The notes under the pieces: generated by a model
What the model was told of the DNA's origin: nothing
Database searches by the model: none
The model's input: only the letters and a program-made list of their open reading frames with translations
Translations under genes and position numbers: made by a program
Shown: piece by piece, positions 26,121 through 34,953 of the stretch
Layout of the letters: the number at the start of each line of letters is the position of its first letter
Numbering within the stretch: position 1 is the first letter of the stretch
DNA from: Betaproteobacteria bacterium
GTDB lineage: Bacteria > Pseudomonadota > Gammaproteobacteria > Burkholderiales > Casimicrobiaceae
Length of the DNA stretch: 64,000 bases
Direction: 5' to 3'
Assembly: GCA_016704895.1 (NCBI GenBank)
Contig: JADIZG010000004.1
Location: forward strand, 1 to 64,000

Positions 26121-27164
26121 CTACCCGCCGAAGAGGTCCTTGTTCACCGCGCGCAGGCGCGCCTCGGCGGCGGAGACCTGGTTGCGGCGGACCATCTCGA
26201 CCAGGCACTGGTCGAGCGTCTGCATGCCCATCGACTGCGACGTCTGGATCGCCGAGTACATCTGCGCGACCTTGTTCTCGCGGATCAGGTTCCGGATCGC
26301 CGGCGAGCCCACCATGATCTCGTGCGCGGCGACGCGCCCCTGCCCGTCCTTGGTCTTGAGCAGCGTCTGCGAGATCACCGCGACGATCGACTCGGACAGC
26401 ATCGCGCGGACCATGTCCTTCTCGGCCGCCGGGAACACGTCGATGATGCGGTCGACGGTCTTCGCCGCCGAGCTCGTGTGCAGCGTCGCGAACACCAGGT
26501 GGCCGGTCTCGGCGGCGGTGAGCGCCAGGCGGATCGTCTCCAGGTCGCGCATCTCGCCGACCAGGATGTAGTCGGGGTCCTCGCGCAGCGCGCTCCGCAG
26601 CGCGTTGGAGAACGACATCGTGTGCGGCCCGACCTCGCGCTGGTTGATCAGGCACTTCTTCGACTCGTGCAGGAACTCGATCGGGTCCTCGATCGTGAGG
26701 ATGTGCCCGTACTCGTTCTCGTTCACGTGGTTGACCATCGCCGCGAGCGTCGTCGACTTGCCGGAGCCGGTCGGGCCCGTGACGAGGATCAGCCCGCGCG
26801 GGCGCATCGTCAGCTCGGCGAACGCCTTCGGGGCGTTCAGCTCCTCGAGCGACAGCACCTTCGAGGGAATCGTCCGGAACGCCGCGGCCGCGCCGCGCTG
26901 CTGGTTGAACGCGTTGACGCGGAAGCGCGCGAGGTTCGGCACCGCGAAGCTGAAGTCGCACTCGAGGACTTCCTCGTACATCTTCCGCTGCGCGTCGCTC
27001 ATGATGTCGTACACCATGGCGTGCACGTCGTCGTGCTCCATCGGCGGCAGGTTGATGCGCCGGATGTCGCCGTGGACGCGGATCATGGGCGGCAGGCCCG
27101 ACGACAGGTGCAGGTCGGACGCCTTGTTCTTGACCGCGAAGGCGAGGAGCTCGGTGATGTCCAT
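26121..27164 (-). CDS. pilT: Type IV pilus twitching motility ATPase PilT
   Basis: A 347-residue hexameric ATPase starting MDITELLAFAVKNKASDLHL, as PilT proteins do. It has Walker A GPTGSGKSTTLAAMVNHVNE, the Asp box LTIEDPIEFLHESKKCLINQ, Walker B YILVGEMRDLETIRLALTAA, the His box ETGHLVFATLHTSSAAKTVD, and the PilT-specific AIRNLIRE segment needed for retraction. It powers pilus depolymerisation and twitching. It is first in the pilT-pilU operon and divergent from yggS. Confidence 0.97.
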   Translation of the reverse strand: MDITELLAFAVKNKASDLHLSSGLPPMIRVHGDIRRINLPPMEHDDVHAMVYDIMSDAQRKMYEEVLECDFSFAVPNLARFRVNAFNQQRGAAAAFRTIPSKVLSLEELNAPKAFAELTMRPRGLILVTGPTGSGKSTTLAAMVNHVNENEYGHILTIEDPIEFLHESKKCLINQREVGPHTMSFSNALRSALREDPDYILVGEMRDLETIRLALTAAETGHLVFATLHTSSAAKTVDRIIDVFPAAEKDMVRAMLSESIVAVISQTLLKTKDGQGRVAAHEIMVGSPAIRNLIRENKVAQMYSAIQTSQSMGMQTLDQCLVEMVRRNQVSAAEARLRAVNKDLFGG

Positions 27165-27172
27165 CTATAATC

Positions 27173-27225
27173 CTCGGAGTCGCATCTCGGAGTCGCATCG
27201 TCGGAGCCGCGTCCGCGGAGTCGCG
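27173..27225. repeat. 13-bp tandem repeat in the pilT-yggS divergent promoter region
   Basis: CTCGGAGTCGCAT occurs twice head to tail (27173-27185 and 27186-27198), followed by two degenerate copies (GTCGGAGCCGCGT and CGCGGAGTCGCGG). A TATAAT hexamer lies just left of the repeat on the plus strand at 27166-27171. Confidence 0.65.
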
Positions 27226-27309
27226 GGGCGTGCAACGGCAGGCGCCGCAGCCCGAACGCGCAAGCAGGATCCGTGCCGCAGGACGGCACGATGCCAACGT
27301 CATTGGATT

Positions 27310-28011
27310 ATGAGCCTCGACGAGAAGGCGTGGCAAGCCGCGCGCGAACGCATCGGCCGGGCGGCGCGGGCCGCCGGGCGGGACCCGGCGACGGTCCGGC
27401 TCCTCGCCGTGTCGAAGACCCAGCCCGCGCAGGCCGTCCGGGAGGCCTGGGGCCTGGGCCAGAGGGCGTTCGGCGAGAACTACGTGCAGGAGGCGGCAGC
27501 GAAGCGGGATGCGCTCGCCGGCCTGGAAGGCGTCGAGTGGCGCCTGATCGGCCCGCTCCAGAGCAACAAGGCCGCGCTCGCGGCGGACGTGTTCGACGCG
27601 GTCGAGTCGGTCGACCGGGCGAAGATCGCCGAGCGGCTGTCCGCCGCGCGCCTCGCCAGCAGGCCGCCGCTCGAGGTGCTCGTCCAGGTGAACATCAGCG
27701 GCGAGGCGTCGAAGAGCGGCGTCGCGCCGGACGAGGCGGTCGCGCTGGCGCGGTCCGTCGCCGCGCTCCCGCGGTTGAGGCTGGCGGGCTTCATGGGGAT
27801 CGCCGAGCCGACGGCCGACGTCGCCCGGCAGCGGGCGCAGTTCGCGCGGCTCGCGCGCTGCCTCTCGGACGCGCAGGCGTCGGGGCTGGACGTGAGCGTG
27901 CTGTCGATGGGCATGACGGCGGACCTCGAATCGGCGATCCTCGAGGGGGCGACCGAGGTCAGGCTGGGGACCGCGTTGTTCGGGCAGCGGCCGGCGACGG
28001 TCGAGCCATGA
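27310..28011 (+). CDS. yggS: PLP homeostasis protein YggS/PLPBP
   Basis: A 233-residue fold-type III PLP protein. The PLP lysine is in VRLLAVSKTQPAQAV, followed by FGENYVQEAAAK, WRLIGPLQSNKA, LVQVNISGEASKSG, LRLAGFMGIAEP and the phosphate-binding end LSMGMTADLESAI plus EVRLGTALFGQR. It buffers pyridoxal phosphate in the cytoplasm and has no known catalysis. It heads the common yggS-proC-yggT-yggU order. Confidence 0.96.
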   Translation: MSLDEKAWQAARERIGRAARAAGRDPATVRLLAVSKTQPAQAVREAWGLGQRAFGENYVQEAAAKRDALAGLEGVEWRLIGPLQSNKAALAADVFDAVESVDRAKIAERLSAARLASRPPLEVLVQVNISGEASKSGVAPDEAVALARSVAALPRLRLAGFMGIAEPTADVARQRAQFARLARCLSDAQASGLDVSVLSMGMTADLESAILEGATEVRLGTALFGQRPATVEP

Positions 28012-28113
28012 GCCGGGCTGCGCGTCGTCTCACGCCGTCCGTCCGCGTCGGCGCGTAGCACGACACGAATCGCGTACCCGACGTTCAACGCTCGACGATC
28101 ATCGACGGACCTC

Positions 28114-28938
28114 ATGACCATCACTTTCATCGGCGGCGGCAACATGGCGAGCGCGATCGCCGGCGGGCTCGTCGCGCGCGGGCGCGCGGCGAGCGGGATC
28201 GTCATCGTCGATCCGGTCGACGCGCAGCGCGCGAAGCTCGAGGCCGCGCTCCCCGGCGTGCGCACCTACGCGTCGGTGGCGGCTGCCGCGATCGCCGGGT
28301 CGTCGATCGTCGTGCTGGCGGTCAAGCCGCAGCAGATGCGCGAGGCGTGCACGGCGCTCGCGCCGCACGTCGCCTCGGTGCCGGTCGTGCTGTCGATCGC
28401 GGCCGGCACGCGCAGCAGCGACATCTCGCGCTGGCTGGGCGGCTACGCGCGCATCGTGCGCGCGATGCCCAACACGCCCGCGCTCGTCGGCGCGGGCATC
28501 AGCGGCGTGTGGTCGTCGCCCTCGGTCGGCGCGAACGATCGCGCGTCCGCGACCGCGATCCTCGACGCCTGCGGGGAGGTCGTCCCGGTCGATCGCGAGG
28601 AGACGCTCGACGCGGTCACCGGCGTCTCGGCGTCCGGCCCCGCCTACGTCTTCTACCTGATCGAGTCGCTGGAGGCCGCCGCGCGCGCGCAGGGTTTCGA
28701 CGCGGCGTCGGCACGCAAGCTCGCGTACGCGACGTTCGAGGGCTCGGTGAAGCTCGCCACGGCCAGCGACGAGGACTGCGCGACGCTGCGGGCGCGCGTC
28801 ACGTCGAAGGGCGGGACGACCGAGCGCGGCATCGCGGCGCTCGAGGCCGCGCACGTGCGCGAGGCGATCGCGGCGGCCGTCGACGCCGCGACGAAGCGCG
28901 CGACCGAGATGGGCGACCTGCTCGGCCGCGACGGCTGA
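28114..28938 (+). CDS. proC: Pyrroline-5-carboxylate reductase
   Basis: A 274-residue enzyme with the NADP Rossmann motif FIGGGNMASAIAGGL, SIVVLAVKPQQMREA, IVRAMPNTPALVGAGISGVW, and the P5C-binding C-terminal region DAVTGVSASGPAYVFYLIES and RARVTSKGGTTERGIAALEA. It reduces pyrroline-5-carboxylate to proline in the last step of proline synthesis. The frame is intact. It lies between yggS and yggT. Confidence 0.96.
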   Translation: MTITFIGGGNMASAIAGGLVARGRAASGIVIVDPVDAQRAKLEAALPGVRTYASVAAAAIAGSSIVVLAVKPQQMREACTALAPHVASVPVVLSIAAGTRSSDISRWLGGYARIVRAMPNTPALVGAGISGVWSSPSVGANDRASATAILDACGEVVPVDREETLDAVTGVSASGPAYVFYLIESLEAAARAQGFDAASARKLAYATFEGSVKLATASDEDCATLRARVTSKGGTTERGIAALEAAHVREAIAAAVDAATKRATEMGDLLGRDG

Positions 28939-28951
28939 CGGGAGCCCGGCC

Positions 28952-29534
28952 ATGGCGCAGCAGGCGATCTCCTTCGTGCTCGAGGTGTTCTTCGGGCTGT
29001 TCATCTACGGGTTCCTGCTGCGCTTCCTGATGCAGGCGATGCGCGCGCCGTTCCGCAATCCCGCCGGCAAAGCGGTCATCGCGCTCACCGACTGGGCGGT
29101 GAAGCCGCTGCGCCGCGTGATCCCGGGCGCCGGGGGGATACGACTGGGCGTCGCTCGTGGCGGCCTACGTCGCCGAGATCGCGTGGATCGTCTCGATGCT
29201 GCTGATCTTCTCGAGCGGGTTCGCCGGGTTCTCGGCCGGCGCCGCGCTCTTCGTGCTCGCGTCGGCCGCGGTGCAGCTCGTCAAGGCCGTGCTGTGGCTC
29301 GCGATCGTCGTCGTGATCCTGCAGGCGGTGCTGTCGTGGGTCGCGCCCGACGGTCCGCTCTCGGGCCTCCTCAACGCGCTCACGTTCCCGTTCCTGCGGC
29401 CGCTGCGGCGCGTGATCCCGCCGATCGGCGGCACGCTCGACCTGACGCCGCTCATCCTGATCGTGGCGCTCCAGCTCCTGCTGATGGTGCCGGTGCGCTG
29501 GCTGGAGGCGGCGGTGATGGCGCTGCTGCGCTGA
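28952..29534 (+). CDS. yggT: YggT family membrane protein (one frameshift)
   Basis: Two YggT repeats with four membrane helices in all. The first half (FVLEVFFGLFIYGFLLRFLM to PLRRVIPGAGG) and the second half (AYVAEIAWIVSMLLIFSSGF to VPVRWLEAAVMALLR) are in different frames. Removing one G from the GGGGGG run near 29131-29136 restores GAGGYDWASLVAAYVAEIAW and a normal length of 193 residues. This is most likely a homopolymer sequencing error. YggT-family proteins act in osmotic and ion homeostasis or cell envelope organisation; the exact role is unclear. Confidence 0.88.
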
Positions 29535-29536
29535 GG

Positions 29537-29884
29537 ATGCCGCTCCCGCGTCCCCCGGGCGCTGCGCCTCGGGCGGGGCCACGGCCCTGCTGGCTGCGGG
29601 AGGAGGGCGGCGCGATCGTGCTCGCGCTGCACGTGCAGCCCGGCGCGAAGCGCACCGAGGCCGCCGGCGACGCATGGGGGGCGCTGAAGATCCGCCTCGC
29701 CGCGCCGCCGGTCGACGGCAAGGCCAACGCCGAGCTCGTCCGATTCCTCGCCGACGCGTTCGACGTGCCGCAGCGGCATGTCACGATCGTGCGCGGCGAA
29801 ACCTCCCGGCAGAAGTCGGTGCGCATCGACGCGCCCGCCGCGCGCCCGGACCGGGAATGGTCCGCGGCCGATCCTGCCGCGTGA
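29537..29884 (+). CDS. yggU: YggU/DUF167 family protein
   Basis: A 115-residue small protein with the DUF167 signature: VLALHVQPGAKRTEAAGDAW, LKIRLAAPPVDGKANAELVR and FLADAFDVPQRHVTIVRGET with SRQKSVRID. The function is unknown. It starts two bases after the yggT stop (ATG 29537) and closes the yggS-proC-yggT-yggU operon. The first 25 residues are Pro/Arg-rich and may not be translated if a later start is used. Confidence 0.88.
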   Translation: MPLPRPPGAAPRAGPRPCWLREEGGAIVLALHVQPGAKRTEAAGDAWGALKIRLAAPPVDGKANAELVRFLADAFDVPQRHVTIVRGETSRQKSVRIDAPAARPDREWSAADPAA

Positions 29885-29897
29885 GGCCGCTCGTCGC

Positions 29898-30893
29898 CTA
29901 CTCGACCACCCGGTCCGCGCGGGCCAGCAGCGACGGCGGGACCGCGATCCCGAGCGCCTTCGCGGTGCGGAGATTGATCGCGAGCCTCAGGCTCGTCGGC
30001 TGCTCGATCGCGAGCTCGCCCGGCGAGGCTCCCTTGAGGATCAGGTCCACGTAACGGGTCGCCCGCCGATAGCTCTCGAGCAGGTCCATCGCGTAGCTGA
30101 TGAAGCCGCCCGCCTCGACCATTTCCTCGAACGGGTAGATCACCGGAATCGCGAGGGGCTCGGCGCTGCCGACCAAGCGGGCGCCGAGCGCGAACAGCAT
30201 CGCGCCGGGCAGGACGATGAGCGCCGCGGGTCGGCGCGCGGCGAGCGTCGCGAAGGCTCGCGCGACGTCGTCCGCGGTGCCCACGTCGAGGAACTCGAGC
30301 GTCACGCCGGCGGATCCGGCCGCGCGCTCCAGGTCCTGCCGGATCCGTGCGCGCATGCCGGGCGTGCTGAACGTGCTGTCCGCCATCACCGCGATGCGAC
30401 CCTGGCGCGGGACGAAGGGCACGGCGATCTCCAGCATCTTCGAGGGCATCGCGTCGAAGAATCCCGTGACGCCGGTGACGTTGCCTCCGGGACGGGCGAG
30501 ACTCGCGGCGAGGCCGGCGGCCACGGGGTCGGAACCGGTGAACATGACGATCGGGATCGTCGACGTCTCGCGGCGCACCGCGAGATGGACCGTGTTCGAC
30601 GCGGTCACGATCACGTCGGGACGCGACCGGACGATCCCGGCGGCGAGCGCGGGCAACCGCGACGGATCGCCGTGCGCCCAGTGGAGATCGAGGACGAGAT
30701 TCTTCCCTTCCACCCAGCCGCGCTCGCGCATCGCCGCGCGAAATGCCGCGAGTGCGTCCCTGTGGGTCGTCGGCGATCCCGTCGTGAGCCAGGCGACGCG
30801 ACGCACGCGTTCGGGCGAGCGTTGGGCGCGGGTGCCCGGCGCGGCTGCGAGCGCGCAGGCGAGCAGGAGGTACCGACGGCGAAGGACGTTCAA
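29898..30893 (-). CDS. ABC transporter substrate-binding protein (ABC_sub_bind/TrpX-like)
   Basis: A 331-residue periplasmic binding protein of the ABC_sub_bind family. It has a signal peptide (RRRYLLLACALAAAPGTRA), then VRRVAWLTTGSP, FRAAMRERGWVEGKNLVLDL, the hinge segment VIVTASNTVHLAVRRETSTI, PVAAGLAASLARPGGNVTGV and the end QPTSLRLAINLRTAKALGIA. The ligand is unknown; relatives bind aromatic amino acids or purine-like compounds. No permease or ATPase is adjacent, so it is an orphan in this window. It converges on yggU. Confidence 0.88.
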   Translation of the reverse strand: MNVLRRRYLLLACALAAAPGTRAQRSPERVRRVAWLTTGSPTTHRDALAAFRAAMRERGWVEGKNLVLDLHWAHGDPSRLPALAAGIVRSRPDVIVTASNTVHLAVRRETSTIPIVMFTGSDPVAAGLAASLARPGGNVTGVTGFFDAMPSKMLEIAVPFVPRQGRIAVMADSTFSTPGMRARIRQDLERAAGSAGVTLEFLDVGTADDVARAFATLAARRPAALIVLPGAMLFALGARLVGSAEPLAIPVIYPFEEMVEAGGFISYAMDLLESYRRATRYVDLILKGASPGELAIEQPTSLRLAINLRTAKALGIAVPPSLLARADRVVE

Positions 30894-30973
30894 CGCTGGC
30901 GGGGCGGCACGACGATGGATCGTTCATCGTACGCCGCAGGCGGCTCCACCGGACACCTTTGCGCATCCGTTCG

Positions 30974-31250
30974 ATGTGGGTCGGCCATCAGGCCGACGCC
31001 TTCCTCTCGTCGCAGCGAACTCCGTCGGGCTGAAGCCCGACCCACAACCTCCCGCCTCTGCCTGTGGGTCGGCCTTCAGGCCGACACGATTCGCGATGGG
31101 AGGGATGTCGGGCTGAAGCCCGACCCACAACCTCCCGCCGCTGCCCGTGGGTCGGCCTTCAGGCCGACAGCATCGTCCCATCAAGAGCGTCGGGCTGAAG
31201 CCCGACCCACAACCTTCCGCCTCTGCCTGTGGGTCGGCCTTCAGGCCGAC
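30974..31250. repeat. Array of seven alternating REP-type hairpins
   Basis: Seven hairpins alternate in orientation: TGTGGGTCGGCCTTCAGGCCGAC and its partner form GTCGGGCTGAAGCCCGACCCACA. They lie near 30974, 31023, 31063, 31106, 31147, 31188 and 31228. The linkers between partners are also conserved (AACCTCCCGCCTCTGCC). The first copy has a variant loop (CATCA). No transposase (RAYT) gene is in the window. The array fills the gap 30894-31336 between a binding-protein gene and a Bug-family gene; I see no gene in that gap. Confidence 0.9.
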
Positions 31251-31336
31251 GCCTTCCTCTCTTTGCAGCGAATTCCTCCAGTTCGGGAACGATCCGGCCA
31301 TGAGACAGAGACGGTCGCCGTCCGCGCCTGAGATTC

Positions 31337-32304
31337 TCACTCTCCCCGGAATCCCGTCGCGCGAATGACCGGCGCCCAGCGGGCGGCGTCCGCCGCGGAG
31401 ATCGCCGCGAGCTCGCCCGGCGTCGTCCCCGTCGGCTCGAAGCCCTGGCGGACCAGTTGCTCGCGCACGCGCGGCACGCGCAGCGCAGCGCCGATCGCGG
31501 ACGAGAGCGAGTCGATCGCAGCGGGCGGCGTCCCCGCTGGCGCGTGCATCGCGAGCCAGCCGTGCCCGTCGATCGCGCCAAGGCCCTGCTCGCGGAACGT
31601 CGCGACGCCGGGAAGCAGAGGCGAGCGGTGCTCGCCGGAGACCGCGAGGATGCGGGCGCGGCCGCTGCGGTGCAGCTCGATCAGGTTGGACAGGGCGTCC
31701 ACCGCCGCCGGAAGGCGTCCGCCGACGAGATCGACCTCCAGCGGCGCGAGTCCGCGGTAGGGCACCGCGACCCAGTCGATGCCGGCGGTGCGGCCGACGA
31801 GCTCGGCGAACAGGTGGGGCAGCCCGCCCGCCGCCGACACGCCGTAGCTCGCGCCGCCGGGCGCGTCCTTCGCCCACGAGGCGAACTCGGCGATGCTCCG
31901 AACGGGGACGCCCGATCCGACGGCGATCGCGATCGCGAAGCCCGCCACGTGCGCGACGGGGGCGAAGTCGCGCTCCGGTCGGAACCCGGGCGCTCCAGAG
32001 CAGGGGCGCCAGGACCGTCACGACCATCGGCGCCAGCATGACCGTCGCCCCGTCCGGCGGCGCGTGCCCGAGCGCCGACGCGGCGATCCGTCCGCTTGCG
32101 CCCGGCCGGTTGTCGACGACCACGGGGCGGTCGAGCGACACCGTCAGTTCCGCTGCGAGCGCGCGGGCCGCGAAGTCGGTGGTGCCGCCGGCCGCGAATC
32201 CCACGAGGATGCGAAGCGGCGGCCCGGGCCGGCTGCGCGCCGAGGCCCGCGGCGAACGCGCATGCGACCAGCCCGAGCACGACACGGCGAAGGACGACGC
32301 TCAT
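31337..32304 (-). CDS. Bug-family tripartite tricarboxylate transporter binding protein (two frameshifts)
   Basis: About 322 residues in three frames, the normal family length. The signal peptide frame runs from ATG 32304 (LRRVVLGLVACAFAAGLGAQ). A slip near 32215 leads to PPLRILVGFAAGGTTDFAAR and VVVDNRPGASGRIAASALGH, the two Bug signatures. A second slip near 31985 leads to ERDFAPVAHVAGFAIAIAVG and the end RWAPVIRATGFRGE. Bug proteins bind carboxylates in the periplasm and usually serve TctAB, which is absent here. Both slips are single bases in GC runs, so the gene is probably intact in the cell. Confidence 0.8.
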
Positions 32305-32420
32305 CGGGTTCCCGCGCGGGAGGGCAGGCGCCCTCGAGGCGTTGATTGTACGATTGCGCTTCGCGCGGTCGACCCGCGCCTTCCGGATCGGGCGCCGAAA
32401 CCGCGCACACGAACCCTTCC

Positions 32421-33737
32421 ATGCCCGATCCGGCCCGCCCCGCTTCCCGCGCATCGTCCCCCGACGACGAAACGATGCGCTTCGAGCGACTGGTCTCCGG
32501 GATCTCCGCGCGCTTCATCGCGGCGCCGATCGGCCGCATGGAAGAGGTCATCGTCGACGCGCTGCGGCGGATCGTCGAGGCGCTCGGCGTCGACCGGAGC
32601 ACGCTGTCCTCGGTCGATCCGCGAACGGGCGCGTTCCATTCGACGCACTCGTGGGCGGCTGACGGCTTCTCGCCGGTGCCGAGGACGGTGTCGTCGCGCA
32701 CCTACCCGTGGGCGCTCGCGCGCTTCCGCGCCGGGCTGCCCGTCGTGTTCTCGCGCGTGGCCGACCTGCCGCCCGAAGCGGCGGACGACGCAGCGTCGTA
32801 CGCGGGCATCGGGCTGGGCGCGCACGTCGGCGTGCCGGTCCTCGTGTCCGGCGAGTTCCTCGCGGTGCTGGGCGTCGCGGCCATGCGCGACGAGCGCGCG
32901 TGGACCGACGAGTTCGTCGTCCGCATGCGCCTGCTCGCGGAGTTGTTCGGGAGCGCGCTCGCACGCCACGCCGCCGAGGAGCGCGCGCGCCAGGCGACGG
33001 CGCAGGAGGCGCACGCGCGCGAGCAGCTCGCGCACCTCGCCCGGGTCGACGCCGTGGGCGCGATGTCGGCCGCGATCGCGCACGAGATCAACCAGCCGCT
33101 GATGGCGATCGAGAACTATGCGCACGCCGGACGCCGGAGGCTCTCAGGTGCCGGCGCCGTCGATCGCGAGAGGCTCGACGAGCTCTTCGACAAGATCGCG
33201 GGCCAGGCCTCGCTCGCGAGCGAGGTGATCGACCGGCTGCGCGAGCTCGTGAGGCGCCGCGAGGTCCGTGAAGCGTGGATCGACGTCGCGGGACTGGTCG
33301 GCAACGCGCTGCTGCTGATCGAGATCGAGTGCCGGCAGGGCGGCGTGCGTGTCGAGACCGCCGTCGCGCCGGGGCTCGCCCCCGCGTTCGGAGACGAGAT
33401 CCAGGTCCAGCAGGTCGTGATGAATCTCGCGCACAACGCGATCGACGCGATGCTCGCGGTGCCTGGCGGCGAGCGCACGCTGCGCATCGAGGCCGCGCCG
33501 TCCGAGGAAGGCGGCGTCGAGGTCCGCGTCGCGGATCGCGGCCCGGGCATCGCGGACGACGACCGCGAGAGGGTGTACGACCCGTTCTACACGACGAAGG
33601 GAACCGGGCTCGGCATCGGCCTGTCGATCTGCCGGACGATCGTCGAGGCGCACGGCGGCAGGCTGTGGCACGATCGCAACCCCGGCGGCGGGACGGTGTT
33701 CCGGTTCACGCTGCCCGACGCGAGCGACGGAGCCTGA
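32421..33737 (+). CDS. Soluble sensor histidine kinase with GAF domain
   Basis: A 438-residue kinase with no membrane segment. Residues 20-180 form a GAF-like sensory domain (MEEVIVDALRRIVEALGVDR). The H-box is AAIAHEINQPLMAIENYAHA, and the ATPase carries the N-box NLAHNAIDAM, G1 VADRGPGIADDD and G2 TKGTGLGIGLSICRTIVEAH. The H-box and layout resemble FixL-type and other HPK4 kinases. It is followed after three bases by a FixJ-like regulator. The signal may be a soluble or cytoplasmic metabolite. I start at ATG 32421. Confidence 0.92.
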   Translation: MPDPARPASRASSPDDETMRFERLVSGISARFIAAPIGRMEEVIVDALRRIVEALGVDRSTLSSVDPRTGAFHSTHSWAADGFSPVPRTVSSRTYPWALARFRAGLPVVFSRVADLPPEAADDAASYAGIGLGAHVGVPVLVSGEFLAVLGVAAMRDERAWTDEFVVRMRLLAELFGSALARHAAEERARQATAQEAHAREQLAHLARVDAVGAMSAAIAHEINQPLMAIENYAHAGRRRLSGAGAVDRERLDELFDKIAGQASLASEVIDRLRELVRRREVREAWIDVAGLVGNALLLIEIECRQGGVRVETAVAPGLAPAFGDEIQVQQVVMNLAHNAIDAMLAVPGGERTLRIEAAPSEEGGVEVRVADRGPGIADDDRERVYDPFYTTKGTGLGIGLSICRTIVEAHGGRLWHDRNPGGGTVFRFTLPDASDGA

Positions 33738-33740
33738 CGC

Positions 33741-34355
33741 ATGGCCGAGCCCACGGTGTTCATCGTCGACGACCACGAGGGCGTGCGCGACTCGATAGCC
33801 GAGCTCGTCGATTCCGTGGGCCTGCGCCACGCGTCGTTCCCGTCGGCCGCGGCGTTCCTCGATGGGTTCGACCCGGCGGCGCCAGGGTGCCTCGTGCTCG
33901 ACGTGCGCATGGCGCACATGAGCGGTCCGCAACTCCAGGAGCGCTTGGCCGCGATGGGCGCCCGCCTCCCGATCGTGTTCGTCAGCGCCCACGCCGACAT
34001 CGACGTCGCCGTGCGGACGATACGGAACGGCGCCGTGGACTTCGTCACCAAGCCCTACCGCGACCAGCAGCTCCTCGACAGCATCAACGAGGCGCTGGCG
34101 CGCGACGTCGCGGACCGCGCAACGCCTGGCGCCGGAGGCGCGTTCGGGGCGAAGCTCGCGACGCTGTCGGCACGCGAGCGCCAGGTGACCGACCTCGTGG
34201 TGGCCGGGCAGTCGAGCAAGGCGGTCGCCCGGACGCTCGGCATCAGCCCGCGGACCGTGGAGCTGCACCGCGGCCACGTGTTCGAGAAGCTCGGCGTGAA
34301 ATCGGTCGCGGAGCTCGTGCGCGCGGTCGTCGAGCACCGGGCGCTGCGCCCCTGA
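33741..34355 (+). CDS. FixJ-type response regulator (REC + LuxR HTH)
   Basis: A 204-residue regulator. The receiver has the acidic pair in VFIVDDHEGVRDSI, the phospho-acceptor Asp in CLVLDVRMAHMSGPQL, the switch Ser in PIVFVSAHADI and Lys in VDFVTKPYRDQQLLDSI. The C-terminus is a LuxR helix-turn-helix (LSARERQVTDLVVAGQSSKA, VARTLGISPRTVELHRGHVF). It should activate transcription when phosphorylated by the kinase encoded upstream. Confidence 0.94.
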   Translation: MAEPTVFIVDDHEGVRDSIAELVDSVGLRHASFPSAAAFLDGFDPAAPGCLVLDVRMAHMSGPQLQERLAAMGARLPIVFVSAHADIDVAVRTIRNGAVDFVTKPYRDQQLLDSINEALARDVADRATPGAGGAFGAKLATLSARERQVTDLVVAGQSSKAVARTLGISPRTVELHRGHVFEKLGVKSVAELVRAVVEHRALRP

Positions 34356-34473
34356 TCCGCCGCGGCGGTTCCGCCGTCCCGCGGAAGTCCGCGCGCCCCT
34401 GGCAGGTGTTTCCCTCTATTGCCGTGGTGAGCGCGTTCGGCGGACGCTGCTGGTCGTTTCCGGTTCCAGGCCC

Positions 34474-34863
34474 ATGCCCGCCACGATCAGCATCGTCCAT
34501 CCGTCGGACGACGAGCGCCGCATGCTCGCCGAATGCATGGCGCGCGAAGCGGCGCCGTTCGCGGCGTACGCCAGTGCGGACGCCCTGTTCCCGACGCTCG
34601 CCCCCGGCGCGTGCGGCTGCGTCATCGCGCCCTCCGATCTTCCGGCTCCGGGAACGCTGTCGCTGATCCGAACGCTCCGCGCGCGGCATCCCGCGCTGCG
34701 AGTCGTCGTGCTGGGCAGGGATGCGGACCTCGCCACTGCGGTGACCTTCGTGCGCGCCGGCGCGGTGGATTACCTCGTGCCGCCGCTGTCCGCTCGCCGG
34801 TTGCAGTCGGTCGTCCGCTGGACGCTGGCGCCGTCTCCAAACGCTCGCCCCGGCGACCGCTGA
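34474..34863 (+). CDS. Degenerate stand-alone receiver-like protein
   Basis: A 129-residue protein with the receiver fold outline. TISIVHPSDDERRML keeps the first acidic residues, LRVVVLGRDADLATAVTFVR and GAVDYLVPPLSARRLQSVVR match beta4 to alpha5. The phospho-acceptor position is replaced: CVIAPSDLPAPG aligns with CLVLDVRMAHMSG of the neighbour, giving Ala for Asp. The switch Thr/Ser and the conserved Lys (Pro in its place) are also missing. It is probably a non-phosphorylated pseudo-receiver, derived from its upstream neighbour or another regulator. It lies 118 bases after the FixJ-like gene. Confidence 0.75.
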   Translation: MPATISIVHPSDDERRMLAECMAREAAPFAAYASADALFPTLAPGACGCVIAPSDLPAPGTLSLIRTLRARHPALRVVVLGRDADLATAVTFVRAGAVDYLVPPLSARRLQSVVRWTLAPSPNARPGDR

Positions 34864-34953
34864 CTGAACCGGGGCCGGGCCAAGGGCTTCCACGTATCGG
34901 GGCAGGTGCTACCGCCGATGGCCGGCGGACCGGGCGGCGACGACAATCGGGTG

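Noticed and set aside
29120..29140. Programmed -1/+1 frameshift in yggT at GGGGGG
   Set aside because: The run is long enough for slippage, but yggT is not known to need a shift, and many other genes here have similar one-base errors.
30974..31250. CRISPR-like array of regular repeats
   Set aside because: The repeats are hairpins that alternate in orientation, and the spacers are conserved, not unique. No cas gene is present.
31337..32304. True pseudogene of the Bug-family protein beside the REP array
   Set aside because: Both breaks are single bases in GC runs and the corrected protein has normal length and signatures, so an error is more likely than decay.
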